Shown here: piece after piece, positions 9,001-16,085 of the stretch
How the letters are laid out: every line of letters begins with the position of its first letter
Numbering within the stretch: position 1 is the first letter of the stretch
From: Bacteroidales bacterium
GTDB lineage: Bacteria; Bacteroidota; Bacteroidia; Bacteroidales; UBA932
Length of the DNA stretch: 16,343 nucleotides
Assembly (NCBI GenBank): GCA_016283985.1
Contig: JAEENZ010000207.1
Span: forward strand, 1 to 16,343
Reading direction: 5' to 3'
The notes under the pieces: generated by a model
What the model saw: only the letters and a program-made list of their open reading frames with translations
Told to the model about the DNA's origin: nothing
Database searches by the model: none
Position numbers and translations under genes: made by a program

Positions 9001-9238
9001 CGGGATGAGACTCGGATTCGAAAAGATAATAGTCAAGAACGGAATGTGTATCTGCTGGTTCATCTCGCAGGAACACTCCCCTTATTTCAAGTCAAACGTT
9101 TTCGAAAAGATACTCGCCACCGTCTCTTCCGGCACCACGCCTTTCGTGCTGAAACAGACCGACCGCAAACTCAAGTTGGTCGCACACGGGGTAGACGGCC
9201 TTCAGGGAGCCTGGTCGCTCTTGAATAAATTAGTATAA
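6080..9238 (+). CDS. mfd: Transcription-repair coupling factor Mfd
   Basis: A 1052-residue superfamily 2 translocase that removes RNA polymerase stalled at lesions and recruits UvrA for nucleotide excision repair. In order: an N-terminal UvrB-like module (about 1-340, with GQYAIRGSLIDIF near 154-166), the RNA polymerase interaction domain beginning near NIGDYVVHIDYGIG (379-392), RecA-like domain 1 with Walker A GDVGFGKT (530-537) and DEEQ box (631-634), RecA-like domain 2 with QLRGRVGRS (800-808), the DLDIRGAGNLLG TRG region (about 850) and a C-terminal TRCF domain. It is shorter than E. coli Mfd (1148), the loss being chiefly at the N-terminus. The ATG at 6080 is the first possible start because an in-frame TAG lies at 6074-6076. 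Confidence 0.96.
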   Translation: MLKTRIDKEKTVYCSGLFLSARWFVLSDSAPEGINLVILPDKDSAEYCTADLYNLIEGDKVFLLPPNGKGIERSNYKSSISVQRTVAISAILKNKGEKLFIVCCAEALEEKIPSSRRKTKDLFTLSKGQEISFDTIISALNDQGFERTDFVSAPGQYAIRGSLIDIFSYSDNLPYRISFWGNEIEIISVFDCNTQISKEERESIDIIGSSLSDTSEEGENILDILPTGSTIWLDSADIYKERDFFSRTAVFRRVFLQVPVGEKKEDAERFHITPQPRFNKNFDLLEEDIRRKVENGYKVLIYAEKSSQINRIRSIISSEGGILPEFVEGKNIHEGFVDEDTRIARYSDHEIFDRFHRVTIRRTVEKSEQLTINDLNSFNIGDYVVHIDYGIGVFGGLVRMFDEKGRVKEVVKINYKDGDVVFVSVHALNKLSLFRSADGEQPRINKLGSKTWSTLKANAKRKVKDIAKDLIQLYAKRRATKGFAFSADTYLQDELESSFIFEDTPDQEAATIAVKRDMEDPCPMDRLVCGDVGFGKTEVAIRAAFKAVTDGKQVAVLVPTTILALQHYNTFTSRLANFPCTVDYVSRLRTARQISDIKQKVAAGQIDIIIGTHKILGNGFEFKELGLLIIDEEQKFGVAAKERLRQFKTSVDTLTLTATPIPRTLQFSLLGARDLSIINTPPPNRIPVQTEIILFDENEVKSIINYELNRGGQVFFLHNKVEELPHIEIILKRLVPDARICMAHGQMESRQLEDRMLGFIRGDYDILLCTTIIENGLDIPNANTIIINQAQNIGLSDLHQLRGRVGRSNRKAFCYLIVPPLASVTEDARRRLRAIEEFSDLGSGFNIAMQDLDIRGAGNLLGAEQSGFMMDMGYETFQKVINEAMDELGIETGVQVNKSREKFISDCTIETDQEALIPDSYIDVLAEKIRIYKQLDSMDSEKDMDRLSMHLTDRFGRIPREVSNLFTVVKIRNLGMRLGFEKIIVKNGMCICWFISQEHSPYFKSNVFEKILATVSSGTTPFVLKQTDRKLKLVAHGVDGLQGAWSLLNKLV

Positions 9239-9251
9239 TTTAGTATCTTTG
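9220..9251 (+). promoter_or_regulatory. Bacteroidetes-type promoter of the coaX operon
   Basis: CTTG at 9220-9223 is followed after 20 bases by TATCTTTG at 9244-9251, a near-ideal Bacteroidetes promoter. The -33 element lies inside the last codons of mfd, so the promoter overlaps the end of the upstream gene. The coaX GTG is 21 bases past the -7 element. Confidence 0.75.
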
Positions 9252-9272
9252 CAGGCTATATAAAATCAAGCA

Positions 9273-10001
9273 GTGGCAAATTTACTGATAGAGATCGGCA
9301 ACACGGCACTCAAGGCGGCCTGGGCGGAGGGGATGACCCTCGGCAAGACCTACCGTTTCCAGGGGGAGAAAGTTATGGAATTCATCCTTTCCATAACCGA
9401 GAAGGAGAAGGCGGAGGTGATGGCCGTCGTATCGGCAAAGCCCGTCACTCCGGAAGAAGAGGCCGTCCTGCGGGGAGAGTGCAGGCATCTCATGATCCTG
9501 GACAGCACCCATACGGACATCCTCCAGCGCTACGACCTGCCGGACTATCTTTCCTACGACAGGGCCGCGTCGCTGCTGGCGGTGCGCTACCTGTTCAAGG
9601 GAAAGCCCTGCATCGTGTTCGATTTCGGAACAACGCTCACCATAGACCTGACCTCGGAAACCGGTCAGTACAGGGGCGGAAACGTCTCCCCCGGATTCAT
9701 GACCCGCTTCAAGGCCCTGAACCGTTATTCCAGGTCGCTGCCGCTGATGAACATCCCCGCCCGCGTACCCCACGAAGGTAACTCCCTGGAGTCCTCCATC
9801 GAATCGGGAGTAGTTTCGGGCATAATGTTTGAAATTGAAGGGTACATCCGCCGGCATCCGGGACACGTAGTGGTATTCACCGGCGGAGATGCCACATATT
9901 TTGCCAAGCGCATGAAACAGTCGCTGTTCATCGTGAGCAACCTGGTTCTGGTGGGCCTGGCACTTATTACGGACGATTATGTTGAAAAGAATATTCAGTA
10001 G
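9273..10001 (+). CDS. coaX: Type III pantothenate kinase
   Basis: A 242-residue CoaX-type kinase of the ASKHA fold, catalysing ATP-dependent phosphorylation of pantothenate, the first step of CoA synthesis. Visible motifs: N-terminal phosphate motif EIGNT (7-11), YDRAAS (95-100) with the likely catalytic base D96, the second phosphate motif FDFGTTLTID (116-125), GGNVSPG (135-141) and the adenosine motif TGGDA (203-207). The start is GTG, just after a good promoter. The residue before IGNT is normally aspartate; here it is glutamate, a conservative change at a metal/phosphate-contacting position. The 3' end overlaps the next gene by 23 bases, indicating translational coupling. Identification as CoaX is firm from motif order and length. 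Confidence 0.9.
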   Translation: MANLLIEIGNTALKAAWAEGMTLGKTYRFQGEKVMEFILSITEKEKAEVMAVVSAKPVTPEEEAVLRGECRHLMILDSTHTDILQRYDLPDYLSYDRAASLLAVRYLFKGKPCIVFDFGTTLTIDLTSETGQYRGGNVSPGFMTRFKALNRYSRSLPLMNIPARVPHEGNSLESSIESGVVSGIMFEIEGYIRRHPGHVVVFTGGDATYFAKRMKQSLFIVSNLVLVGLALITDDYVEKNIQ

Positions 10002-11310
10002 TGTGATCATCCTTGCCTCCCTGGCATTGGCGGGCTCCAAGGCATCCGCCCAGTCTGGGGAATACATGGCTTACACGCCTTACTCCATCTTCGGAATAGG
10101 AGACCTATATCAGCAGGGGTCCGCCTATCACCGCAGCATGGCCGGCGTGGGCATCGCATCCAGGGACGTACGCTACCTGAATTCCCTCAATCCCGCATCC
10201 CTGCCCGTCAGGGACACCCTATCCTTCATGCTGGACTTCTCCCTCCTCAACACCAACAACATCTACAGGCAGGGAAGCATGACCTCGGCCAGGAACATCA
10301 CCAACATCGGCAGCATGACCCTCTCTTTCCCCATCATGAAGAATCTTGCGATGATGGCCGGGGTCAGCCCGTACAGCGCCGGGGGATATGGTTATTCCGT
10401 CAAGGAAACCGACCAGGCCGTCATCGCCAACACCGGGAACATAACCTATTACGATTACGGCCAGGGAGCCCTTTACAGGTTGTACGGCGGGCTCGGATAT
10501 GCACTGACAAAGAGCCTTTCCGTCGGAGCCGAGGCTGATTATATTTTTGGAAATTACGGAAAGTATTTCACGGAGCAGTTCACGCAGAAAGGAAACAACA
10601 GCGTGCAGGACAGCTATTCCCTCGGCCTGCATTCCTTCACCGGTAAGTTCGGCCTTCAGTATGAGCAGAAACTGAATGCAAAGACCAAATTGGGAATAGG
10701 AGCAACCTATACCCTGGGCAGTGAACTTAAGGGCACTGTGGACTACAAGCATCAATCGGTAGGAAGCGTCGAGACCGTCGTCGTCTCCTCCAAATCGGAT
10801 ACCCTCGGAGTGAATTCCGAATCCGTCCGTCTCGCATCCGAGCTGGGAGTTGGCGTGTCCCTCAACATAGAAGACCGCATCAGGGCTGAGTTTGATTACA
10901 GCTATGCCGATTGGACGGGTACCGGGATGGGAACCGCGTCCGGTTTTGCCAATCCCGACTGCAAGACGCCGTTCGCCGCCGGAGTGCGCCAGTGCTTCCG
11001 CGCCGGGCTGGAGTATACCCCCGACAGATACAACGTCCGATATCGCTGGAAGAGGTTTTCCTACCGTGCCGGAGCATACTATACTACAGAGTATTACAAA
11101 GTCGCAGGCAACGAAATCGGCACTTTTGGCATCACTTTTGGTGCAACCCTCCCTGTAAGAGAGGCTTATCTGCACAACGGGATATCTCTCGGAGTGGACA
11201 TGGGACAGAGGGGAACGACGAATGCGGGGCTGGTGCGCGAAAGATACATAAGGTTCTGCGTGGGATTGAACCTGCACGACATTTGGTTCCAGAAACGCAG
11301 ATATGAATAG
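9979..11310 (+). CDS. Outer membrane beta-barrel protein, FadL-like, function unknown
   Basis: A 443-residue exported protein. A Sec signal peptide (1-24, cleavage after KASA) is followed by sequence rich in alternating hydrophobic/aromatic strands (SMTLSFPI, KFGLQYEQKL, KLGIGATYTLGS, RIRAEFDYSYADW, FGITFGATLPV), as expected for an outer-membrane beta barrel. The early part (YSIFGIGDL, RSMAGVGIASRD, NSLNPASL) resembles the N-terminal hatch-like region of Bacteroidota FadL/OMPP1-type proteins. No substrate can be deduced. Its start overlaps the end of coaX by 23 bases and its end overlaps the alternative ATG of the TPR gene, so it is part of a tight operon with coaX, the TPR gene and lptC. The barrel call is strong; the FadL relationship is a weaker inference. 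Confidence 0.75.
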   Translation: MLKRIFSSVIILASLALAGSKASAQSGEYMAYTPYSIFGIGDLYQQGSAYHRSMAGVGIASRDVRYLNSLNPASLPVRDTLSFMLDFSLLNTNNIYRQGSMTSARNITNIGSMTLSFPIMKNLAMMAGVSPYSAGGYGYSVKETDQAVIANTGNITYYDYGQGALYRLYGGLGYALTKSLSVGAEADYIFGNYGKYFTEQFTQKGNNSVQDSYSLGLHSFTGKFGLQYEQKLNAKTKLGIGATYTLGSELKGTVDYKHQSVGSVETVVVSSKSDTLGVNSESVRLASELGVGVSLNIEDRIRAEFDYSYADWTGTGMGTASGFANPDCKTPFAAGVRQCFRAGLEYTPDRYNVRYRWKRFSYRAGAYYTTEYYKVAGNEIGTFGITFGATLPVREAYLHNGISLGVDMGQRGTTNAGLVRERYIRFCVGLNLHDIWFQKRRYE

Positions 11311-11332
11311 TAAATTCAATAACCTGAAAGAT

Positions 11333-12658
11333 ATGAAAAAGATTGTTGTAGCATTATTGACCATGGTTATGGTTCTTGCCGGATTCAGAGCTTCGGCACA
11401 GGGAAAGTGGGGCGCGGACAGCGCGAACTGCATCAAGTACCTGTCCTTCTACGATGATTCCTACAAGGCCAAGGATTATGACAACGCAACCGTGAACTGG
11501 CGCAAGGCCTATGCCATCTGCCCTCACGGCGTTAGGCAGACCATGCTCACCAACGGAACCGAACTCATCCGCAAGCTCATCAATAAGAACAAGGGCAACG
11601 TCGTTTACCGTGCGGCCCTCATCGACTCGCTGATGACCCTGCACGAGGAGCGTGCCCAGCTCTTCCCCAAGTATGCCGTATCCGCCCTGAACAACAAGGG
11701 CGTGGATATCGTCAACTACCTCAACGGGGATGACAAGGCCATCTTCGACGGGCTCAACGACGTGATCACCCGCAACGGAAAGGACACCCGCACCAGCCTG
11801 TTCATCCAGAATATGAACGTGGCCATCGAACTCTACAAGAAGGGCGTGCTTTCCGCGGAGGATGTGATCAATACTTACCAGAGGAACGTGGACCTTCTCG
11901 ACAAGGCTCCTGCCAAGACTACCGCGATGGCCGAGCAGAACCAGAAGGTCAAGACCGACCTGGAAAGCCTCTTCATCACCAGTAAGGTGGCTGAGTGTGA
12001 CGATCTCATCGCCCTCTTCACCCCCCGCTACGAGGCCGGGTCCGACGATCTCGCCCTGGTGTCCAACATCGTCAAGATGCTGAGCATCACCGAGGATTGC
12101 CAGGATAACGATCTCTTCCTGAACGCGGTCACCTCCATGTACAAGCTGGATCCTTCCTACAATTCGGCATACTATCTCTATAGGCTGAACGCTTCCAGGG
12201 GCAATATCGATGCCGCCTTGAAGTATATCGACGAGGCCATCGCATATGAGACGTCCGACGCTTCGACCGATGCAAGCTACAGCTTCGAGGCCGCGACCTT
12301 CTGCTTCAAGAACGGCCGCCTTGCCAAGGCATACAACTATGCCGATAACGCCAAGAGCCTGGACGAGAACTTCGCCGGCAAGTCCTATTTCCTGATGGGA
12401 CAGATCTGGGGAGCGACCTCCTGCGGTGGAGACGAGATCGAGAAACGCGCCCACTACTGGGTCGCCGTCGACCTTCTGCAGAAGGCAAAGGCCGCCGATC
12501 CTTCCCTTTCCGACGATGCCAACAGGGCAATCGGATCCTACAGCATCTACTTCCCCGAAACCGCCGAGGCGTTCATGTATAACGTGACCGACGGACAGGC
12601 TTACAGGGTGGTCTGCAACGGCATGAGCGCCACCACCACCGTCCGCACCAGGAAGTAA
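11333..12658 (+). CDS. Exported TPR-repeat protein conserved in Bacteroidales
   Basis: A 441-residue periplasmic protein if begun at the ATG at 11333, which gives a clean Sec signal peptide (MKKIVVALLTMVMVLAG, cleavage after RASA). An in-frame ATG at 11303, overlapping the previous stop, would add ten residues (MNSKFNNLKD) and is the alternative start. The mature protein is helical with tetratricopeptide-like repeats: YDDSYKAKDYDNATVNWRKA near the N-terminus, and repeated units in the C-terminal half (SAYYLYRLNASRGNIDAALKY, CFKNGRLAKAYNYADNAKSL). The end, TTTVRTRK, is a recognisable family ending. No enzymatic motif is visible. Position between a barrel protein and lptC suggests a scaffold or assembly role in the envelope. 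Ile is almost always ATC and Lys AAG, hinting at high expression. Confidence 0.8.
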   Translation: MKKIVVALLTMVMVLAGFRASAQGKWGADSANCIKYLSFYDDSYKAKDYDNATVNWRKAYAICPHGVRQTMLTNGTELIRKLINKNKGNVVYRAALIDSLMTLHEERAQLFPKYAVSALNNKGVDIVNYLNGDDKAIFDGLNDVITRNGKDTRTSLFIQNMNVAIELYKKGVLSAEDVINTYQRNVDLLDKAPAKTTAMAEQNQKVKTDLESLFITSKVAECDDLIALFTPRYEAGSDDLALVSNIVKMLSITEDCQDNDLFLNAVTSMYKLDPSYNSAYYLYRLNASRGNIDAALKYIDEAIAYETSDASTDASYSFEAATFCFKNGRLAKAYNYADNAKSLDENFAGKSYFLMGQIWGATSCGGDEIEKRAHYWVAVDLLQKAKAADPSLSDDANRAIGSYSIYFPETAEAFMYNVTDGQAYRVVCNGMSATTTVRTRK

Positions 12659-12659
12659 A

Positions 12660-13313
12660 GTGGGCAGAGGCAGGATTTATCTGAATTATATCGGGATAGC
12701 TGTCGTGATTGCGGCGGCTATCCTCGTTGTTTCCTGCAAGAGCAAGATGGCCCAAGCCGAGGCCCTGAACCTCAAGAGCACCCCCATCCAGACCATCGAC
12801 GACATGTTCGCCGTCCAGACCCGTAACGGCCTGGTGGTGATGAGGGTGGAGAGTTCCGTCATGGAGCGTTACGACAACGACACGGCATCTTACGAAACCT
12901 TTCCGAAGGGGATAGCAATCTACGGATATTCCGACGAGGGGCTGCTCGAGACCATCATCGTCTCGGACGACGGCCGGCACGTCACCAACAAAAAGCGTCC
13001 CGGGAAGGAGCAGGAGGAAATCTGGGAGGCTTTCGGCAACGTGGTCATCCACAACGTGCTCAAGCAGGAGACCATGGAAACGGATACTCTTTTCTGGAAT
13101 CAGGCCAAGAACGAGATATACACCGACTGCTACGTGAAGATGTATTCTCCGCAGGGTTTCCTGCAGGGTTACGGCATGCGTTCCGACGACCACGCCCGCA
13201 ACGCCATCCTGCTCGAGCCGTTCAACGGATACGGTTACACCGTAAAGGATAGCACGGTGGTAGTGATTGATTCCGTGAATTTTATAGGCCCTTTGGTCAA
13301 AAATATAAGATAA
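12660..13313 (+). CDS. lptC: LPS export protein LptC
   Basis: A 217-residue LptC-family protein, the bitopic component that passes lipopolysaccharide from LptBFG to LptA. It starts at GTG one base after the TPR gene stop. The N-terminus has a hydrophobic segment (about 6-25) ending in LVVSC, a lipobox-like sequence with the cysteine at 26, so it may be lipid-anchored or simply membrane-anchored. The rest fits a beta-jellyroll: SYETFPKGIAIYGYSDEG, EEIWEAFGNVVIHNVLKQE, ETDTLFWNQAKNEIYTDCYV and GYGMRSDDHARN match the Bacteroidota LptC pattern of repeated G-(N/D)-V and D-T-L-F/Y-W units. Last gene of the coaX operon. The CNNM/hemolysin-type gene often found between lptC and the PPIase gene in Bacteroidales is absent here. 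Confidence 0.85.
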   Translation: MGRGRIYLNYIGIAVVIAAAILVVSCKSKMAQAEALNLKSTPIQTIDDMFAVQTRNGLVVMRVESSVMERYDNDTASYETFPKGIAIYGYSDEGLLETIIVSDDGRHVTNKKRPGKEQEEIWEAFGNVVIHNVLKQETMETDTLFWNQAKNEIYTDCYVKMYSPQGFLQGYGMRSDDHARNAILLEPFNGYGYTVKDSTVVVIDSVNFIGPLVKNIR

Positions 13314-13326
13314 TTTACTACCTTTG
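13292..13326 (+). promoter_or_regulatory. Probable promoter of the ppiD-like gene
   Basis: TACCTTTG at 13319-13326 is a perfect TAnnTTTG element in the short gap after lptC. The nearest upstream TTTG is at 13292-13295, giving a 23-base spacer, longer than the usual 19-21, so the -33 assignment is uncertain. The 42-base AT-rich leader that follows contains a 12-bp palindrome (ATTATTAATAAT, 13339-13350) and A-rich sequence just before the ATG, as in well-translated Bacteroidota genes. Confidence 0.6.
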
Positions 13327-13368
13327 CGGGCTTAATTGATTATTAATAATTAAAAAACATAAACTGAA

Positions 13369-15456
13369 ATGGCGGTTCTTGAAAAAATTCGCGTTAAGTT
13401 CGGGCTTGCGATCTCGATTATCATCGCACTGGCCCTTTTGTCTTTTATCATAGATCCCAGCACCCTCGAATCCGCACTGCATTCAATGTCGAGCAAGTAT
13501 GACGTCGGCGTCATCAACGGCAAGGCGGTTCCTTATACCGATTTCCTCGAGGATGTGGAGAGATACACCCAGATCAATGAGATAATCACCGGCACCAGCG
13601 TGCAGAACGAGCAGACCCAGCAGCAGATCCGCGACGCAGCGTGGCAGGAGCTTGTGGACAAGTATCTGTTCATCAAGAATGCAAAGGCGGCGGGCATCAC
13701 CGTCGGCAAGGCCGAGATTCTCGACCTCACCACCGGCGCCAATCCTTCCCCGATGATTGCCGGCAACGCCGCGTTCATGGACGAGAACGGCAACTTCTCC
13801 GCCGAGCGCGTGCGCGATTTTGTCGCCCAGATCCCTTCCGACGAGAGCGGCCGCCTGCAGCTGTACTGGAACTATCTCCAGAACACCCTGAACACTCAGC
13901 AGTACTATGCAAAGTACGGGGCCCTCTTCAATGCCAGCACCTACCAGAATGCTCTTGAAAAGGGGCTTAACATTGCGCAGAACAACACTACGGCAAACGT
14001 GGACTATGTCTACGTAACCTATCCTTTCGCTCCCGACAGCACTGTGAAAGTGACTCCCGCCGAGATCAAGAAGTACTATAAGGCCCACCAGAACTTCTTC
14101 GAGCAGCAGGCCAGCCGCGACATCGAATACGTGGTGTTCGAGGTCGTTCCTTCCGCAGAGGACGTTTCAGCCACCAACGAGCAGTTCGCAGAGGCTTATG
14201 CCAAGTTTGCGGATGCCGACAACATGAAGGCGTTCCTTCTCAAGAATTCCGACCGTCAGCTCAGCAACTACTGGTATAAGGCCGGCGAACTAACCAGCAT
14301 CAACAAGGAAGTCAACGACTTTGTGTTCGGAGGCAAGGGCAGCGTATCTCCCGTCATCGCCGACGGCGACACTTTCTATGCCGTCCGCGTGATGGATACC
14401 AAGCCCGTGGCCGACTCCGCCTATGTCAAGCACATCCTCCTCCAGGGCAGCAAGGCCGGCGCAACCGCCGACAGCCTGCTGAACGTAGTGCGCAAGGGTG
14501 GCAACTTCTCCTCCCTCGTAGCTGAATTCTCCGCCGACCAGAACTCTGCCGCAGACGGAACCCTCGGGAACATCGGCTGGCTGACCCAGACCTACATGAT
14601 CCCCGGGTTCGAGAGCGTCATCACTGCCCCCGTGAACCAGCCCATGGTCCTCAAGACCCAGTACGGCACCCACGTGGTCGTCGTCACGAAGAAGACCGCC
14701 CCTGTCGTCAAGAAGCAGGTGGCCATCCTCGAGAAGACCGCAATCGCGAGCAAGGAGACTTTCAACACCTTCTATTCCCAGGCCAACAAGTTCGCCACCA
14801 TCGCGAACAAAACAGCATCCGGTTATTCCGAGGCCGTCGACAGCCTTGGCGTCTATTCCCACAGGATGAACGTCACCGAGGCTACCTCTACCTACGGGTC
14901 CATCGAGAATGCCAAGGAGGTCACCCGCTGGGCGTTCGACAACAAGGTCGGAAAGGCGTCCAACATCATCACCGTCAACAACAAGTACTTCTTCATCGCA
15001 GAACTCATCGGCATTCATAAAGAAGGCGTGAAGCCCCTGAACGAGGTTTCCTCAACCATCGAGAGCCAGCTCTACGCAAAGAAGATGGCCGAGGCCAAGA
15101 AGGCTGAAATCGCAGGCAAGATCGAAGGCTGCACCACCCTCCAGGAGGTTGCAGACAAGCTCGAGGCCACCATCACCAGCGAATCCGCACTCAGCCTCGC
15201 TCCTATGGGCGGCCGTGTGGATCCCGGTCTTGCAGGCGCAGTCTATGCCGCCGAGGAAGGAAAACTGACCGGTCCTGTCGCAGGAGCCTATGGCACCTAT
15301 GTGCTCGTAGTCAACAGCAAGGAAGTCGGATCCTTCTACACCGAGAACGATGCTGATATGTTCGCACAGCGCAAGGCGCAGTACGGCGCACAGGGCATCA
15401 TTCCTACGATGTCCGAGAACGGTGTCGTGAAGGATAACAGGGCGAGATTCTTCTAG
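13369..15456 (+). CDS. ppiD: PpiD/SurA-type peptidyl-prolyl isomerase, membrane-anchored folding factor
   Basis: A 695-residue periplasmic foldase. An N-terminal membrane anchor (about 12-30, FGLAISIIIALALLSFII) follows a short basic cytoplasmic tip, as in PpiD; no signal cleavage site is seen. Next is a SurA/PpiD-like N-terminal helical chaperone region (VGVINGKAVPYTDFLEDVERY; about 43-200), then a parvulin-type PPIase domain (about 351-440, AYVKHILLQ ... GGNFSSLVAEFSAD ... GNIGWLTQTYMIPGFE ... YGTHVVVVT). The C-terminal third has a degenerate PPIase-like segment (PVAGAYGTYVLVV near 642-654). It would assist folding of exported and outer-membrane proteins. Codons favour ATC, AAG, AAC and TTC, consistent with strong expression. 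The stop codon shares CTAG with the stop of the opposite gene. Confidence 0.85.
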   Translation: MAVLEKIRVKFGLAISIIIALALLSFIIDPSTLESALHSMSSKYDVGVINGKAVPYTDFLEDVERYTQINEIITGTSVQNEQTQQQIRDAAWQELVDKYLFIKNAKAAGITVGKAEILDLTTGANPSPMIAGNAAFMDENGNFSAERVRDFVAQIPSDESGRLQLYWNYLQNTLNTQQYYAKYGALFNASTYQNALEKGLNIAQNNTTANVDYVYVTYPFAPDSTVKVTPAEIKKYYKAHQNFFEQQASRDIEYVVFEVVPSAEDVSATNEQFAEAYAKFADADNMKAFLLKNSDRQLSNYWYKAGELTSINKEVNDFVFGGKGSVSPVIADGDTFYAVRVMDTKPVADSAYVKHILLQGSKAGATADSLLNVVRKGGNFSSLVAEFSADQNSAADGTLGNIGWLTQTYMIPGFESVITAPVNQPMVLKTQYGTHVVVVTKKTAPVVKKQVAILEKTAIASKETFNTFYSQANKFATIANKTASGYSEAVDSLGVYSHRMNVTEATSTYGSIENAKEVTRWAFDNKVGKASNIITVNNKYFFIAELIGIHKEGVKPLNEVSSTIESQLYAKKMAEAKKAEIAGKIEGCTTLQEVADKLEATITSESALSLAPMGGRVDPGLAGAVYAAEEGKLTGPVAGAYGTYVLVVNSKEVGSFYTENDADMFAQRKAQYGAQGIIPTMSENGVVKDNRARFF

Positions 15457-16073
15457 GAGATCTCCACCTTAAGGCCTTTTGAGAATGAAAGGACTGTGTC
15501 CACGGTTGTGGCATAGTCCTTTTGTTTTATTTTAAGGTCCAGCGAAGCTTCGCCGTCGGCAAGAGTGAAAGCCGTAACGTCCGCCCCTATGGCTTTCAGT
15601 GTTTTCATCACATCCAGCAACTCCTCGTTGGAGACGGGAGAAAGGGTAACGGTGATTTCCTTCTCTCCGTGATTGCGGGTAATGAAGTGCATTGTCTCCA
15701 GCACCAGGATGGTCATGACCGTAGCTGCGATGGCCACGGAGTACATCTCCGCTCCGCAGCTTAAGCCTATGGCTGCGGCCACCCAAAGGCCGGCGGCGGT
15801 TGTGATTCCGCGTATGACGTTCTTCTGGAAGATGATGACTCCCGCGCCGATGAAACCGATGCCGGACACCACCTGTGCCGCCACGCGCGCGGCATCAAAG
15901 CGGCCGGCGAAAGCATATTGGGAGATGACCATGAACAGTGCGCTGCCGAGCGCCACGATGAAGTGTGTGCGCACGCCCGCTTCCTTGGCCCTGAATTCCC
16001 TTTCAAAGCCGATCAGCCCGCCGAGGAGCCCGGCCACGAATATCCTGAGTATGAAGTCCCATTCGATTGTCAT
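15453..16073 (-). CDS. MgtC/SapB family membrane protein
   Basis: A 206-residue protein with several membrane segments in residues 8-128 and a soluble C-terminal domain (about 137-206, EITVTLSPVSNEELLDVMKTL) resembling the ACT-like tail of MgtC proteins. Family signatures: GGLIGFEREFRAKEAGVRTH (18-37), ALGSALFMVIS (41-51), GIGFIGAGVI (71-80) and TTAAGLWVAAAIGLSCG (91-107). In pathogens MgtC inhibits the F1Fo ATP synthase and aids survival at low Mg2+ or in macrophages. In commensal Bacteroidota the role is not settled, so no specific function is claimed. It follows the permease gene by 12 bases, suggesting one operon. Its last codons overlap the ppiD stop and contain the opposite-strand terminator. 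Confidence 0.88.
   Translation of the reverse strand: MTIEWDFILRIFVAGLLGGLIGFEREFRAKEAGVRTHFIVALGSALFMVISQYAFAGRFDAARVAAQVVSGIGFIGAGVIIFQKNVIRGITTAAGLWVAAAIGLSCGAEMYSVAIAATVMTILVLETMHFITRNHGEKEITVTLSPVSNEELLDVMKTLKAIGADVTAFTLADGEASLDLKIKQKDYATTVDTVLSFSKGLKVEIS
15488..15533 (+). terminator. Rho-independent terminator of the ppiD-like gene, inside mgtC
   Basis: AAAGGACTGTG (15488-15498) pairs with CATAGTCCTTT (15512-15522) with one wobble. After one bulged T, CCAC (15500-15503) pairs with GTGG (15508-15511) around a GGTT loop. The 15-bp stem is followed by TTTGTTTTATTTT on the plus strand. It begins 31 bases past the ppiD stop and lies within codons of about residues 184-196 of the minus-strand mgtC gene. 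The minus strand lacks a T run after the hairpin, so it acts only on plus-strand transcripts. Confidence 0.8.
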
Positions 16074-16085
16074 AGCGGTAGATGT

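Noticed and set aside
9282..12454. Long minus-strand open frames opposite coaX, the barrel gene and the TPR gene (9282-10067, 10219-11436, 11354-12454)
   Set aside because: They mirror the C-rich third positions of the sense genes, have no promoter or leader features, and their translations are low-complexity runs rich in G, V and H without domain signatures.
13339..13350. Perfect palindrome ATTATTAATAAT in the leader of the ppiD-like gene, considered as an operator
   Set aside because: It is pure A/T in an AT-rich leader, where such palindromes arise easily; no second copy or known operator supports it.
14290..15018. Minus-strand open frame of 242 codons opposite the ppiD-like gene
   Set aside because: Antisense shadow of the parvulin-domain coding sequence, with repetitive G/L/V/D composition and no conserved motif.
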